DNA of 64,000 nt from CAYFSS01 sp964345975 (lineage in GTDB: Bacteria > Bacillota > Clostridia > Saccharofermentanales > Fastidiosipilaceae), in assembly GCA_964345975.1 (NCBI GenBank), contig CAYFSS010000004.1, positions 1 to 64,000 on the forward strand. The letters run 5' to 3'. Positions 7,768 through 16,955 of this stretch are shown one piece after another; position 1 is the first letter of the stretch; each line of letters begins with the position of its first letter. Position numbers and translations under genes: made by a program. Below the pieces are notes generated by a model, which saw only the letters and a list, made by a program, of their open reading frames with translations, had not been told where the DNA came from and searched no databases.

Positions 7768-9569
7768 GAAGACGTTCCCCCTAGGAAAGAGCGCACCTTA
7801 GCTTCTGCTTCGTCCAGTCGAAATGCCAGCGGATCCAGGCCGGGAAGCCTCTTCGCAAGCTCTTGCATGACGCGGAAGATCGTCGGAGTGCGCAGCTTAG
7901 CGTTTTGCAGGAGATCGGTGCGACTGTAAATATCTGCGGCTTGACCCAAAGCCTGAAGTCTTCCCTCTTGTAAAACCAGGATGCGATCGGCAAACCTGGC
8001 GACGTCGTCCATGTCGTGGGAGACCAAGATAATTGTGACCCCTTTGCGCTTAAGTTCGATCAGATCCTCAAATAGGCTCTTCTTTCCTGCTGCATCCAGT
8101 CCCGCAGCAGGCTCATCCAAGATCAAGATTTTTGGTTTCATCGCAAGAATTCCTGCCAGGGCAACACGACGCTTCTGACCACCGGACAATTCAAAAGGAG
8201 AACGCTCAAGGTCATCGAAGGAGACACCGACTTGCTCGGCTGCTTCAAGGACCCGCTCATTTACTTGTGCTTGGGAGAGGCCTAATTGCTTCGGACCGAA
8301 AGCAATATCTTCTCTGATAGATGCAGCAAAGAGCTGGTGCTCAGGGTATTGAAACAGGAGCTGCACATACTTGCGAAGTTCATTGAGGGCTCGTCTTTCT
8401 CCGACATTCATGTTCAGAATTCTTAACTCACCGGCTTGCTTATCCAATAAGCCGTTAAAATGCATCACGAGGGTGGATTTGCCGGCCCCTGAAGGTCCGA
8501 CAATGGCAAACACCTCACCTTCTCGAACATGGAAGGTAAGATCATAAATGCTGTGAGGGCGCTCATCCAAATAACGGTGCGTCAGGTTCTTGGCTTCGAG
8601 GACAATCTCAGCATCGCCTGAAGGAGAGGCAGGGGGCTTTTTTGTTGTGATATGTAGAGGATGAAGATTCTCTTCAGTTTGTGTCACTTCGGGAGAAGGT
8701 TGGGTGAAGTTCTTGGTATGCTTCGCGCGCTCTAAACCTATCGCTAAGGCATCGTACATGTGTTCTATATCCTGATCGAAGGCAAAAGGTTCAGAACTGT
8801 ACTGACCTAACTGTTTTAGGAGTTGAAGCTCGAGGGGTAGTTCGAGAGAAGCGCTATGGAAAGCATCAGAGGAAAAGAGTTCCATCGGCATGCCTTGGAA
8901 CACGAGCCGACCTTGGTCGAAGAGCAAACAGTAATCAGCCTGCATCAGCTCATCCATGTGATGGGTGACATGAAAAACAGAAAGCTCACGCTCTTTCATA
9001 AGCCGCCGGATGAGATCCAGGAAATTGGCACGGGATTGCGGATCAAGCATCGCTGTGACTTCATCCAGCAGAAAACCTCTGGGTTCCATCACAAGCACTG
9101 AAGCAATTGCGAGCTTTTGTTTCTGACCGCCACTGAGCTCGGATACAGGGCGTGTCCGCAAATCACTCATGTCCAATTCGTCTAAGACAGCTGTGATTCG
9201 TTCTTCCATCTCGCGACGTACAACCGCTAAATTCTCTAGGCCGAACGCCATATCTTCTTCAACCGTGGTACCAACAATTTGATTTTCAGGATTCTGAAAG
9301 ACCATTCCGTAGCGTCGACGAACCTCACGAAGGTCTTCTTCGTGCGAAGGGTCAAGTCCTTCAACGTGCACGAAACCGGATTCTGCTAACAAAAGCCCAT
9401 TCAAATGTCTAAGAAACGTCGACTTCCCTGAGCCGTTAGCACCGACGACAGCAATAAATTTACCGGCGGGAAGCTCGAGGCTCACGCGATCGAGTGCCAA
9501 TGGCGCAGCTTCCGAATCATAGCTCGGATAACGAAAGCTCACATTTTCAAAGACAAAGTGGGCCTGCAT
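7764..9569 (-). CDS. ecfA: Fused two-domain ECF transporter ATPase (EcfA1-EcfA2)
   Basis: This single 601-aa chain contains both ATPases that most Firmicutes encode as two adjacent genes. Domain 1: Walker A GANGSGKST at 43-51, signature LSGGQ at 145-149, Walker B ending with E170, then a VTHHMDE switch. Domain 2: Walker A GPSGAGKST at 358-366, another LSGGQ, DEPAAGLD and an SHDMDD switch. Both nucleotide sites look intact. A polar, Pro/Ser/Thr-rich linker runs through about residues 280-320. The ATG has a good AAGGAG site. It lies after rplQ, the usual place for ecfA1-ecfA2-ecfT, so fusion of the two genes is the simplest reading. Confidence 0.92.
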   Translation of the reverse strand: MQAHFVFENVSFRYPSYDSEAAPLALDRVSLELPAGKFIAVVGANGSGKSTFLRHLNGLLLAESGFVHVEGLDPSHEEDLREVRRRYGMVFQNPENQIVGTTVEEDMAFGLENLAVVRREMEERITAVLDELDMSDLRTRPVSELSGGQKQKLAIASVLVMEPRGFLLDEVTAMLDPQSRANFLDLIRRLMKERELSVFHVTHHMDELMQADYCLLFDQGRLVFQGMPMELFSSDAFHSASLELPLELQLLKQLGQYSSEPFAFDQDIEHMYDALAIGLERAKHTKNFTQPSPEVTQTEENLHPLHITTKKPPASPSGDAEIVLEAKNLTHRYLDERPHSIYDLTFHVREGEVFAIVGPSGAGKSTLVMHFNGLLDKQAGELRILNMNVGERRALNELRKYVQLLFQYPEHQLFAASIREDIAFGPKQLGLSQAQVNERVLEAAEQVGVSFDDLERSPFELSGGQKRRVALAGILAMKPKILILDEPAAGLDAAGKKSLFEDLIELKRKGVTIILVSHDMDDVARFADRILVLQEGRLQALGQAADIYSRTDLLQNAKLRTPTIFRVMQELAKRLPGLDPLAFRLDEAEAKVRSFLGGTSS

Positions 9570-9605
9570 AAATGCTCCTTAAGAAGTAAGAGTCCTCCCG
9601 ATTCC

Positions 9606-9636
9606 TGAAAAAAAGGAAGCCCCATGGCTCCCTTTC
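9606..9636 (-). terminator. Terminator after rplQ
   Basis: On the minus strand, GAAAGGGAGCC pairs with GGCTTCCTTT around a short loop and runs into TTTT. It lies 85 nt after the rplQ stop and just before ecfA, so it should end most transcripts of the ribosomal cluster and leave ecfA-ecfT-truA to readthrough or to a promoter in 9641-9721. Confidence 0.75.
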
Positions 9637-9721
9637 AATCAGTGACCTGTGAAACCAAGAACATGCTACACCAAAGAGTGCCTTAATCCGGTATCACAGA
9701 CGATAATTAAGATGTTATAGC

Positions 9722-10249
9722 TTAGTCCTGAAGCAATTCCAGACGGGCAACTTCAGCGCCATCGCCACGACGAGGACCCAGTTTAATCACACGTGAGTAA
9801 CCGCCATTGCGACCCACATAGCGTGAACCGAGCTCATCGAAGAGTTTGTTCACGACGTTGAGCGATACGCCATCTTCGTCCCTAAGTTCCGGGAGATAGC
9901 TCAAAGCTCTACGACGCGCTGCAAGACGCGAAGGATGGTCAACTTGTACCATCCTGGTTGTGAGCTCACGCTCAACCACGTCGTACTCTTTATCATTGGC
10001 GCTGGTCTTGCGCTTCAATACTTTACGGCCCTGACCGTCGAGTTTAGCACTCGAGGCTACGATCTCTTTCGTATCAAAATTGTCATGTTCCTTGACGGCC
10101 AAAGCAACGAGCGAATCCAGTAGACGCTGTGCTTCTTTGGCTTTATGGAACGTGGTTTCAACCTGGCCATGAGCAATAACACTGCTCACAATGCCACCTA
10201 ATACGGAAAGTCGATGGCTCGTTCGACGACCTAATTTACGATTAGCCAT
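9722..10249 (-). CDS. rplQ: 50S ribosomal protein L17, with a central insertion
   Basis: L17 binds 23S rRNA near the exit tunnel. The first 50 residues (N-terminal NRKLGRRTSHR, then VETTFHKAKEAQ) and the last 65 (RRRALSYLPEL through RNGGYSRVIKLGPRRGD) match the family. Between them lies a charged Lys/Asp-rich insertion at about residues 55-108, which raises the length to 175 aa against the usual 110-130. It is the last gene of the alpha part of the ribosomal cluster, 31 nt after rpoA. Confidence 0.95.
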   Translation of the reverse strand: MANRKLGRRTSHRLSVLGGIVSSVIAHGQVETTFHKAKEAQRLLDSLVALAVKEHDNFDTKEIVASSAKLDGQGRKVLKRKTSANDKEYDVVERELTTRMVQVDHPSRLAARRRALSYLPELRDEDGVSLNVVNKLFDELGSRYVGRNGGYSRVIKLGPRRGDGAEVARLELLQD

Positions 10250-10280
10250 ATCTTCCCTCCTCCTTCTCTATCGCGAGGTT

Positions 10281-11237
10281 CTAAGCTTCGCCTTCATCGG
10301 CTAAGCTGAGACCCAATTCATCGAGTTTCTGTACGACTTCCTCGAGCGATTTCTTCCCAAGGTTACGTACTTTCATCATGTCATCTTCCGTGCGCACAAC
10401 CAAATCTCCAAGAGTATTGATGCTCGCGCGCTTCAAACAGTTATATGTACGGACACTGAAATCCATGTCCTCAATAGCGAGGTCTAAGACTGTGTCGTGC
10501 TCTTCTTCATACTCATCTTCCACCGGAACGTCAGGGACTTCCTCTTGGGTGATGTGGACGAACGGAGTGAGTTGATCAATCAGGATCTTGGTTGCAACGC
10601 TCACCGCTTCATCAGCTGCGATCGTGCGATCTGTCCAGACTTCAAGCGTCAGCTTGTCATAATCCGTCACTTGTCCAACACGCGTATTCTCTACGCTGTA
10701 TTTCACACGCTTCACCGGCGTGAAGATTGAGTCAATGGAAATAATCCCAATCGTTTGAGCAGGCCATTTATTTTGCTCGGCTGTGTTATAGCCTTGACCA
10801 TTGCTGACAGTCATCTCCATAAAGAAGCGGTGCGAACCGTTGAGCGTACAAATAACGTGCTCGGGATTGCAAATCTCAACTTCTTCATCGGTCGTGATGT
10901 CACCTGCAGTGACTTCACCACGGAATCCTTCGGACTTATTCAGATAGATGGTCTTGGGACCTTCGACCTTCATCCTGGTGCAAATACCTTTGACATTCAG
11001 GATGATCTCGGTCATGTCCTCTACAACACCTTCAACGAAGGAAAATTCGTGAAAGACATCATCAACTCGGATCGCCGTCACGGCAGACCCCGGGAGCGAG
11101 GAGAGCAGGACTCGACGAAGTGCATTACCAAGAGTTTGACCGTAGCCACGCTCCAAGGGCTCTACGACAAATTTACCGTAGGATTCGTCTGCCGAAAGCT
11201 CACGTGTCTCAATGTTGGGCCTGATGGTTTCTAACAT
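10281..11237 (-). CDS. rpoA: DNA-directed RNA polymerase subunit alpha
   Basis: This is the assembly scaffold of RNA polymerase. The N-terminal domain contains the dimerisation segment ([20 protein letters not shown]), and the C-terminal domain (from about residue 255) has the helix-hairpin-helix segments that bind UP elements and activators ([27 protein letters not shown]). It is 318 aa, a full-length protein, in the standard rpsD-rpoA-rplQ order, 53 nt after rpsD. Confidence 0.98.
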   Translation of the reverse strand: MLETIRPNIETRELSADESYGKFVVEPLERGYGQTLGNALRRVLLSSLPGSAVTAIRVDDVFHEFSFVEGVVEDMTEIILNVKGICTRMKVEGPKTIYLNKSEGFRGEVTAGDITTDEEVEICNPEHVICTLNGSHRFFMEMTVSNGQGYNTAEQNKWPAQTIGIISIDSIFTPVKRVKYSVENTRVGQVTDYDKLTLEVWTDRTIAADEAVSVATKILIDQLTPFVHITQEEVPDVPVEDEYEEEHDTVLDLAIEDMDFSVRTYNCLKRASINTLGDLVVRTEDDMMKVRNLGKKSLEEVVQKLDELGLSLADEGEA

Positions 11238-11290
11238 GTATACCTCCCATGATGCGCAGTGCGCAGAGTCTGTAACGAGTACAGCAGCAC

Positions 11291-11875
11291 TTAGCGGGAA
11301 TACAGCTCAACGACGAGACGTTCCTCGACCTCAAAGTCGAGATCTTCGCGCTTAGGCTCTTGGATGATGCGGCATTTCTTCTCATCCTTGTCGGCATCCA
11401 TCCACGGGGGAGTGATGACATCGACATCGAGCAGTTGGAAGTATTCCTTCCCACGGGAAGCTTCCTTAACCTCGATAACATCGCCAACCTTCACCTGCAT
11501 GGAAGGAATGCTTGCCTTCTTGCCATTGATGGTGAAGTGGTTATGTGTCACGAGTTGACGAGCCTGTTGACGGGTTTGTGCAAAACCGGCACGGAAAACA
11601 ACGTTGTCAAGGCGCATTTCAAGGAGACGCAGAAGGTTTTCACCGGTCGCGCCCTTCAAACGAACCGCTTGGGTGTAGTAATTGTGGAAGGGGCGCTCAA
11701 GGACTCCGTAGATGAACTTAAGCTTCTGCTTCTCACGCAACTGCAAACCGTATTCGCTTTCACGACGGCGGCGGCGCTGAGGACGACGCTTGGATGTTTT
11801 ATTGATACCGAGAACTTGAGGTTCAATACCCAAGGCACGGCAACGCTTCAGAATTGGACTTGTATCTCTTGCCAC
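11291..11875 (-). CDS. rpsD: 30S ribosomal protein S4
   Basis: S4 initiates 16S rRNA folding and, in Firmicutes, is often an autogenous regulator. The start is best placed at GTG 11875: it gives the normal N-terminus ([15 protein letters not shown]) and has AGGAGG seven bases upstream, while an ATG at 11917 would sit inside rpsK. That makes 194 aa. The S4 RNA-binding domain ([21 protein letters not shown]) is clear. The zinc cysteines of the C+ form are absent, so this is a C-minus S4. Confidence 0.95.
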   Translation of the reverse strand: MARDTSPILKRCRALGIEPQVLGINKTSKRRPQRRRRRESEYGLQLREKQKLKFIYGVLERPFHNYYTQAVRLKGATGENLLRLLEMRLDNVVFRAGFAQTRQQARQLVTHNHFTINGKKASIPSMQVKVGDVIEVKEASRGKEYFQLLDVDVITPPWMDADKDEKKCRIIQEPKREDLDFEVEERLVVELYSR

Positions 11876-11886
11876 GATTGGACCTC

Positions 11887-12282
11887 CTAGACTCTTCTCT
11901 TCTTGGGTGGACGGCAACCATTATGAGGTAGCGGAGTTGTATCTTTGATGAGTGTTACTTCAAGACCGGCAGTGCCGAGCGCACGAATAGCCGATTCACG
12001 ACCGGCTCCCGGACCTTTGACGTAAACCTCGATACTTCTCATACCCTGATTGACTGCTTCTTGTGCAACCGTTTCAGCTGCCAACTGAGCAGCAAATGCC
12101 GTCCCCTTACGAGAACCGCTCATGCCCTGAGCTCCCGCGGAGTTCCAGGCAATTGCGTTACCCGCAGCGTCCGTGATTGTAATGATCGTGTTGTTAAACG
12201 TGGAGTGGATATAAGCTTGTCCACGGTCGACATTACGGCGAACGCGACGGCGCGTACGACTTCTTTGTCTTGCTTTAGCCAT
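11887..12282 (-). CDS. rpsK: 30S ribosomal protein S11
   Basis: S11 lines the platform of the 30S subunit near the mRNA exit. It is 131 aa with the family's [14 protein letters not shown] and [13 protein letters not shown] segments and the basic C-terminus [13 protein letters not shown]. It lies between rpsM (11 nt upstream) and rpsD, in the conserved order. Confidence 0.97.
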   Translation of the reverse strand: MAKARQRSRTRRRVRRNVDRGQAYIHSTFNNTIITITDAAGNAIAWNSAGAQGMSGSRKGTAFAAQLAAETVAQEAVNQGMRSIEVYVKGPGAGRESAIRALGTAGLEVTLIKDTTPLPHNGCRPPKKRRV

Positions 12283-12293
12283 CTCGTTCCTCC

Positions 12294-12659
12294 TTACTTC
12301 TTCTTGCCGGCAATCGCGCGGGCAGGACCCTTACGCGTGCGGGCATTCGTCTTCGTGCGCTGTCCACGCACAGGAAGACCCATACGATGACGGCGGCCAC
12401 GGTAGCAACCAATGTCCTGTAAGCGCTTGATATTCATAGCGCGCTCACGACGCAGGTCACCTTCGATGCGATATCCTTCGAGAACGTTACGGATCTTGGT
12501 GAGATCATCATCGGAGAGATCCCCCATACGTACGGCGGGATCAATCTCACACGTCTCGACTATTTGTTTTGCTAAGGTCCGGCCAATTCCAAAGATGTAG
12601 GTCAAAGAAATCTCTACACGTTTGTTGTTTGGCAGGTCAACACCAGCTATACGAGCCAT
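12294..12659 (-). CDS. rpsM: 30S ribosomal protein S13
   Basis: S13 forms part of the intersubunit bridge and contacts P-site tRNA. It is 121 aa, starts [14 protein letters not shown], has the helix-two-turn-helix segment ([13 protein letters not shown]) and the basic tail [15 protein letters not shown]. It follows rpmJ by 131 nt, a longer spacer than elsewhere in the cluster but without a visible terminator. Confidence 0.97.
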   Translation of the reverse strand: MARIAGVDLPNNKRVEISLTYIFGIGRTLAKQIVETCEIDPAVRMGDLSDDDLTKIRNVLEGYRIEGDLRRERAMNIKRLQDIGCYRGRRHRMGLPVRGQRTKTNARTRKGPARAIAGKKK

Positions 12660-12790
12660 TCTTACCTCCAGATGTATGTTACGCAGGCTTGAAACATCTA
12701 TATAAATACACGCGGGGTATAATCAGCCGCCCCCGCAATGAAATCAAAGAAAAGGGCAATATTAACTTGCCCATTATGCGCCGGAGGCTA

Positions 12791-12904
12791 TTAGCCTTGA
12801 CGCTGTTTGTGCTTAGGATCCTCGCAAATCACCATGACGCGACCCTTACGACGGATAACCTTGCACTTCTCGCACATCGGCTTCACAGATGGTCTAACTT
12901 TCAT
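12791..12904 (-). CDS. rpmJ: 50S ribosomal protein L36, zinc-binding form
   Basis: It is 37 aa, beginning [15 protein letters not shown] at ATG 12904, seven bases after AGGAGG; the frame extends further upstream but without a reason to start there. The CxxC plus C/H ligands (CEKC, then CEDPKH) mark the zinc-binding C+ form. It is the usual neighbour of infA and rpsM. Confidence 0.95.
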   Translation of the reverse strand: MKVRPSVKPMCEKCKVIRRKGRVMVICEDPKHKQRQG

Positions 12905-12989
12905 AAATAAGCCTCCTAACTCTTGGCACGTCCTTGTCACTAGCGTGACAAAAACGCTAAATAACTTTAGCAGAATAATAGAATAATTC

Positions 12990-13014
12990 AAGCGCAAATA
13001 CTCAATTTGCGCTT
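12990..13014 (-). terminator. Hairpin between infA and rpmJ, possible weak terminator
   Basis: A perfect 10-bp inverted repeat (12990-12999 with 13005-13014) closes a 5-nt loop. On the minus strand it is followed by GAATTATTCTATTATT, which is AT-rich but not a run of T, so partial termination or RNA processing inside the ribosomal cluster is the more likely role. Confidence 0.45.
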
Positions 13015-13047
13015 AACAATCATAAACCTTTGGTCAATGAGCGAAGT

Positions 13048-13266
13048 TTACTTAGCTCTCCACGTAATTCTGCCGCGCTCCAAATCGTAAGGGGAAAGCT
13101 CTAGAGTCACGCGGTCTCCTTGGAGAATCTTTATATAGTTCTGACGCAGTTTGCCCGAAATATGGGCATGAACTAAGTGGCCATTTTGGAGTCGGACTCT
13201 GAAGTTCGCATTGGGAAGTGTATCTTCCACGATCCCTTCGACTTCGATAACATCCGCTTTACTCAT
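13048..13266 (-). CDS. infA: Translation initiation factor IF-1
   Basis: IF-1 occupies the 30S A site during initiation. The 72-aa protein is a single OB fold with the expected [18 protein letters not shown] start and the [16 protein letters not shown] central strand. It stands between the unrecognised 13285-13776 gene and rpmJ, the normal place in Firmicute ribosomal clusters. Confidence 0.97.
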   Translation of the reverse strand: MSKADVIEVEGIVEDTLPNANFRVRLQNGHLVHAHISGKLRQNYIKILQGDRVTLELSPYDLERGRITWRAK

Positions 13267-13284
13267 CTAATGTTGCTCCTTCCA

Positions 13285-13776
13285 TCAATAACAACACTCC
13301 TTGTCGCTCAAAGATAGTCTTCGTCGCCATTCCTTCTGATATGTTTCCAGCTGACGAGCTACCTTGAGGCGCTTGCCTCGCTCGGCGGCTATTAACTCAA
13401 TCTCCCGACGAACCATTGGAGATTGGACATAAGCGTTATTAATAATATCACGGAGTTCATCTTCGATGCAAACATCATCCGTCTCTTGGGTCACCGATGA
13501 TGTAAACATTTCACGATCAAACCAGGCCAGGTGTTTGGGATTCTTCCGTGTCAGCTTCAAATGACCTTCTGACTTTAAATCCGGTGCACTTGCTAAGAGA
13601 CAAGATTGTTTTTCATCCCGGATAACGGGCCAGTAAACGGTTCCCAGGTCATTGCCTTGAATACTGATTGCAAGATCACTCGCTGACTTCGGTTTAGCCG
13701 CCAATGCCGGATCGGAATCCCTCAGAAATTCTTTAAAGCGTCTTCGAAAAGCATTCTTACCGACTAACTCCATCAA
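13285..13776 (-). CDS. Unrecognised protein in the slot of the KOW (L14e-like) protein
   Basis: This 163-aa protein is not confidently recognised. It lies between map and infA, where many Clostridia encode a small KOW-domain RNA-binding protein. Its middle (DLGTVYWPVIRDEKQSC... then RKNPKHLAWF, about residues 43-90) resembles the pattern of that family: a strand pair, then a Lys-rich PKxKHL-like stretch. The N-terminus (about residues 1-40) and a C-terminal Arg/Lys/Glu-rich helical region (from about residue 105) are additional. Its ATG overlaps the map stop (ATGA), with no strong ribosome binding site, so it is probably translated by coupling. A ribosome-associated role is inference from position. 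Confidence 0.7.
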   Translation of the reverse strand: MMELVGKNAFRRRFKEFLRDSDPALAAKPKSASDLAISIQGNDLGTVYWPVIRDEKQSCLLASAPDLKSEGHLKLTRKNPKHLAWFDREMFTSSVTQETDDVCIEDELRDIINNAYVQSPMVRREIELIAAERGKRLKVARQLETYQKEWRRRLSLSDKECCY

Positions 13777-14585
13777 AGGTAGAACTCTCCGGCACGCTCA
13801 GTTGAAGGCAAGGTAGAAACTTCAAGATGATCCGGGAACACTAAGAGTGTATTTTCGTAGTGAGACGCTAATGACCCATCACGGGTGGTGCAAGTCCAAC
13901 CATCATCTTCGATCGACAGACGCCAATTTTCAGTTGCAGCAAACATTGGTTCGATCGCCAAGCCCATGCCCGCCGTTATTCTCGACCCTCTACGCATGGT
14001 GACGAAGTTAAGGATTTCCGGTGCCTCATGCATCTCGTGACCGATGCCATGGCCGGTTAATTCCTTGAACACACCATAGCCTCTATCCTTGGCGACCTTC
14101 TCAATCGCTTCAGATAGATCACGGATGTGGAGGCGTTCAGAGTTTTGAAGGGCTTTTGATAGACGATTGTAGGCTGCCCAGAAAGCATCATGGGTAGCCC
14201 GCATGAGGTTCAGAGCCTCTTCACTCACCTCTCCCACCGGAAACGTACGCGCTGCATCGCCATGAAAACCATCGATGTATGCTCCGACGTCAATGGAAAT
14301 AATGTCACCCTCACGCAGGATGCGATGTTCTGATGGAATGCCGTGCACGACTTCTTCATTGATGGATGCACAAATGGACGCAGGAAAAGGCGGTTGACCA
14401 TAACCTAAAAAAGAAGGCTCGGCCCCTTCGCTGCGAATGATGCGCTCCGCTTCACGATCAAGTTGGAGCGTCGACATCCCAGGCTCAATGATCTGACCGA
14501 TGTGGCCAAGGACCTGACCGACAATCCGGCCGGCTTCGCGCATTCTTTCAAGTTCACCGGTCGTCTTAATGACAATTCCAGCCAT
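13773..14585 (-). CDS. map: Methionine aminopeptidase type I
   Basis: It removes N-terminal methionine from nascent proteins. The pita-bread fold ligands are present: two aspartates in the segment IDVGAYIDGFHGDAART, the histidine in TGHGIGHEMHEAPEI, and glutamates in GLAIEPMF and SHYENTLLV. It is 270 aa, about 20 longer than the minimal form, with a C-terminal polar tail. It overlaps the next gene by four bases. A candidate promoter precedes it at 14655-14683. Confidence 0.96.
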   Translation of the reverse strand: MAGIVIKTTGELERMREAGRIVGQVLGHIGQIIEPGMSTLQLDREAERIIRSEGAEPSFLGYGQPPFPASICASINEEVVHGIPSEHRILREGDIISIDVGAYIDGFHGDAARTFPVGEVSEEALNLMRATHDAFWAAYNRLSKALQNSERLHIRDLSEAIEKVAKDRGYGVFKELTGHGIGHEMHEAPEILNFVTMRRGSRITAGMGLAIEPMFAATENWRLSIEDDGWTCTTRDGSLASHYENTLLVFPDHLEVSTLPSTERAGEFYL

Positions 14586-14654
14586 GTCTTATGCTACCTC
14601 CTGAATATAATCGTGCGTAACCACTTGTGGCACATAGAATAAGCGCAGTACTGA

Positions 14655-14683
14655 TGTATACACACAGATCATGGTTTGCTCAA
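14655..14683 (-). promoter_or_regulatory. Candidate promoter for map-infA
   Basis: On the minus strand TTGAGC (14678-14683) is separated by exactly 17 nt from TATACA (14655-14660), about 70 nt upstream of the map ATG. It would give map, the 13285 gene, infA and the following genes an internal start, in keeping with the 250-nt gap after adk. Confidence 0.45.
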
Positions 14684-14811
14684 TTTGGGTGCAAGGGTTC
14701 AATACTGTGGGTCCCATGTAAACACGATAAATGAGCTTACACCAAGTTGCTTGGCGTGCACTCTAACCGCGCATTGACTTAGCGGGCAAAGCTAAAGTAC
14801 AACGTCTGCCA

Positions 14812-14847
14812 AATCAGCTTAATCTGCCTAATCAACTTAATCTGCTT
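14812..14847. repeat. 18-nt direct repeat across the adk stop codon
   Basis: Two tandem 18-nt copies (14812-14829 and 14830-14847) differ at two positions (AATCARCTTAATCTGCYT). The second copy contains the adk stop codon (14837-14839) and the last coding bases; the first lies in the 3' flank. Confidence 0.7.
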
Positions 14848-15502
14848 GATAAGCATCGAGGATGCTTTCCAGCTTGGCACGACTTCCATCGAGCGAACCA
14901 CTATTGTCGAGATGCTTGAGGAGCCCTCGCTCATCATATAGCTCGGTCACAGGCTGAGTCTCACGATAATAGGTCTTCAAACGGACATGCACAGCTTCCG
15001 GTTTATCGTCATCACGTTGCACGACCTTGCCACCACAACGATCACAAACATCGTCGATCTTAGGCGCTTTAAATTCTAGATGGTAAGATGCACCACATTC
15101 CGTACAAACACGACGCTTACCGGTTCTCTCAACGATGGTTTCATCATCGAGATCTACCTGGATCACAAGTGAAATCTCACGGCCAATACGCTCAAAGATC
15201 TCATCCAGCTTCTTAGCCTGCTCCATATTCCGTGGAAAACCGTCGAGCAGGATCCCTTGATCAGGTCCAACATCTGCCATCCCTGCTTCAAGGATCTGAT
15301 ACGTGATCTCATTCGGGACCAAGGCGCCCTGATCCATGTAAGTTTTCGCTTGTTTCCCAAGCTCAGTTCCCTGGCTTGCGTTCTTACGCAAGAGATCACC
15401 GGTAGCAATATGCACGAGCGGATACTTCTCGAGAATCCTCTCAGCCATACTACCTTTCCCCGAACCGGGACCACCCATGAGAATAATATTCATCGTCTTC
15501 AT
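14837..15502 (-). CDS. adk: Adenylate kinase, zinc-binding lid
   Basis: It interconverts ATP, ADP and AMP. The P-loop GGPGSGKGS is near the N-terminus and the LID domain carries four cysteines (CTEC and CDRC), a structural zinc site common in Gram-positives. The frame is open to 15580, but the protein should begin next to the P-loop: ATG 15502 (MKTMNIILMGG) has AAGAAGGG seven bases upstream and gives 221 aa. ATGs at 15508 and 15493 are alternatives. It lies between secY and map as is usual, but a hairpin separates it from secY. Confidence 0.95.
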   Translation of the reverse strand: MKTMNIILMGGPGSGKGSMAERILEKYPLVHIATGDLLRKNASQGTELGKQAKTYMDQGALVPNEITYQILEAGMADVGPDQGILLDGFPRNMEQAKKLDEIFERIGREISLVIQVDLDDETIVERTGKRRVCTECGASYHLEFKAPKIDDVCDRCGGKVVQRDDDKPEAVHVRLKTYYRETQPVTELYDERGLLKHLDNSGSLDGSRAKLESILDAYQAD

Positions 15503-15579
15503 CTTCATTCCCTTCTTGCGAACCATAGCTTCGCACAAAAGCCCCAACGGACTCTTCCCACTATAACCGTCGATGTTCA

Positions 15580-15621
15580 AACAAAAGAGCGCTGACCATC
15601 CTAAATATGGACAGCAGCGCT
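15580..15621 (-). terminator. Terminator-like hairpin between secY and adk
   Basis: On the minus strand GAGCGCTG (15614-15621) pairs with CAGCGCTC (15587-15594) around a 19-nt loop and runs into TTTTGTTTG. It would end or weaken transcription after secY and lower expression of adk, map and infA relative to the ribosomal proteins. Confidence 0.65.
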
Positions 15622-15653
15622 CCTATCTAATGTGCAATCATTTGCAGATGCAA

Positions 15654-16952
15654 CTAGTCCAAGAATCCCTTGTAATGACGCATCGAAAGCTGAGATTCAA
15701 GCTGGTTCATGATATCCAAACAGACACCGACTAAGATGACCAGTGACGTACCGCCAAGCCAGAGAGCTTGTGTGTTGGTAATAGCACCGATGATCATCGG
15801 GGTAACTGTGATGATGGATAAGAAAGCACCGTCGACCCAGTTCAAGCGATTTGAGATGCGATGGATATAGTCCGACGTAGGACGTCCGGGACGAATTCCG
15901 GGAACAAACCCACCGTTCTTCTGCAAGTTGTTGGCAATCTCAACCGGGTTGTACTGCATGCTGGAATAGAAGAACGTGAATGCCAGGATCAAGATGACAT
16001 AGAAGATGTACATCAAAGGATTCTGACCTAGGTTTCTAAACCAGTTTACAACAGGACCGTTCGAGTTAATGAAAAAGATTGAGACTATCAATGACGGGAC
16101 CTGAGCAATTGCCATCGAGAAGATGACCGGCATAACGCTGGATTTGTTGACCTTGATCGGAAGATACGTGGCTTGGCCACCGTATTGCTTACGACCTACA
16201 ACGCGTCGTGCATATTGCACAGGTATCCGGCGTTCGGCCGTGTTTACGTAGATGACCAAGAGGAAACCTGCTGCAAACAAACCGACGATCAAGAGTCCAA
16301 AGAGGATTCCAACGACCGGATGGTAAACACCGGACCAGGTTCTAATGTACTGGAAGAGCGTCACAACCATCGATGGTAGACGAGAAACGATACCGGCAAA
16401 GATAAGGAGTGATACTCCGTTCCCCATACCTTTCTCGTTGATGAGTTCAGCGATCCACATGACAACACTGGTACCTGCTACGAACGTCAAGATAACGACA
16501 AGGGCATTCACGAACGTTGACATGCCGGTCACCTGAGCTGAACGCGTCGCAAGATAGAAAGCCACAGACTGAACTGTTGCAAGCACAAGTGCAAGCAAAC
16601 GCGTTATCCGGTCGATCTTCTTACGACCGGTCTCGCCTTCCTTGCTCATCTCTTCAAGTGCCGGAATAGCGACCGTGAGGAGCTGCATGATAATCGAGGC
16701 GTTGATGTATGGTTGAACACCCATGGCAAACACTGAAACAGAGAGCAATGCGCCACCGGACATCAGGTCCATCATGGAACCTAAGGTCCCGAAGCGTTGG
16801 ATCAGTTCCGTAAAAGCCAAGCGGTCAATTCCCGGAACCGGGATATTGGCACCGATGCGAAAGACTACGAGCATCAAGACTGTGAAGATCAAACGATCTC
16901 GTAAGTCCTTAGTTCGAAAGGCTGAGATGAGTGTTTGCTTCATGTTGCTCAT
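15654..16952 (-). CDS. secY: Protein translocase subunit SecY
   Basis: This is the channel subunit of the SecYEG translocon in the cytoplasmic membrane. It is 432 aa with ten predicted membrane spans, the plug/TM2 segment after IPVPGID, the MGVQPYINASIIMQLL stretch, and the cytosolic RRVVGRKQYGGQATYLPIKVN loop that binds SecA and ribosomes. The start ATG 16952 has AGGAGG eight bases upstream. It follows rplO by three bases. Confidence 0.98.
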   Translation of the reverse strand: MSNMKQTLISAFRTKDLRDRLIFTVLMLVVFRIGANIPVPGIDRLAFTELIQRFGTLGSMMDLMSGGALLSVSVFAMGVQPYINASIIMQLLTVAIPALEEMSKEGETGRKKIDRITRLLALVLATVQSVAFYLATRSAQVTGMSTFVNALVVILTFVAGTSVVMWIAELINEKGMGNGVSLLIFAGIVSRLPSMVVTLFQYIRTWSGVYHPVVGILFGLLIVGLFAAGFLLVIYVNTAERRIPVQYARRVVGRKQYGGQATYLPIKVNKSSVMPVIFSMAIAQVPSLIVSIFFINSNGPVVNWFRNLGQNPLMYIFYVILILAFTFFYSSMQYNPVEIANNLQKNGGFVPGIRPGRPTSDYIHRISNRLNWVDGAFLSIITVTPMIIGAITNTQALWLGGTSLVILVGVCLDIMNQLESQLSMRHYKGFLD

Positions 16953-16955
16953 GGC

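Noticed and set aside
11876..11917. ATG start of rpsD at 11917
   Set aside because: Adds 14 untypical residues inside rpsK; GTG 11875 has AGGAGG and the family's normal N-terminus.
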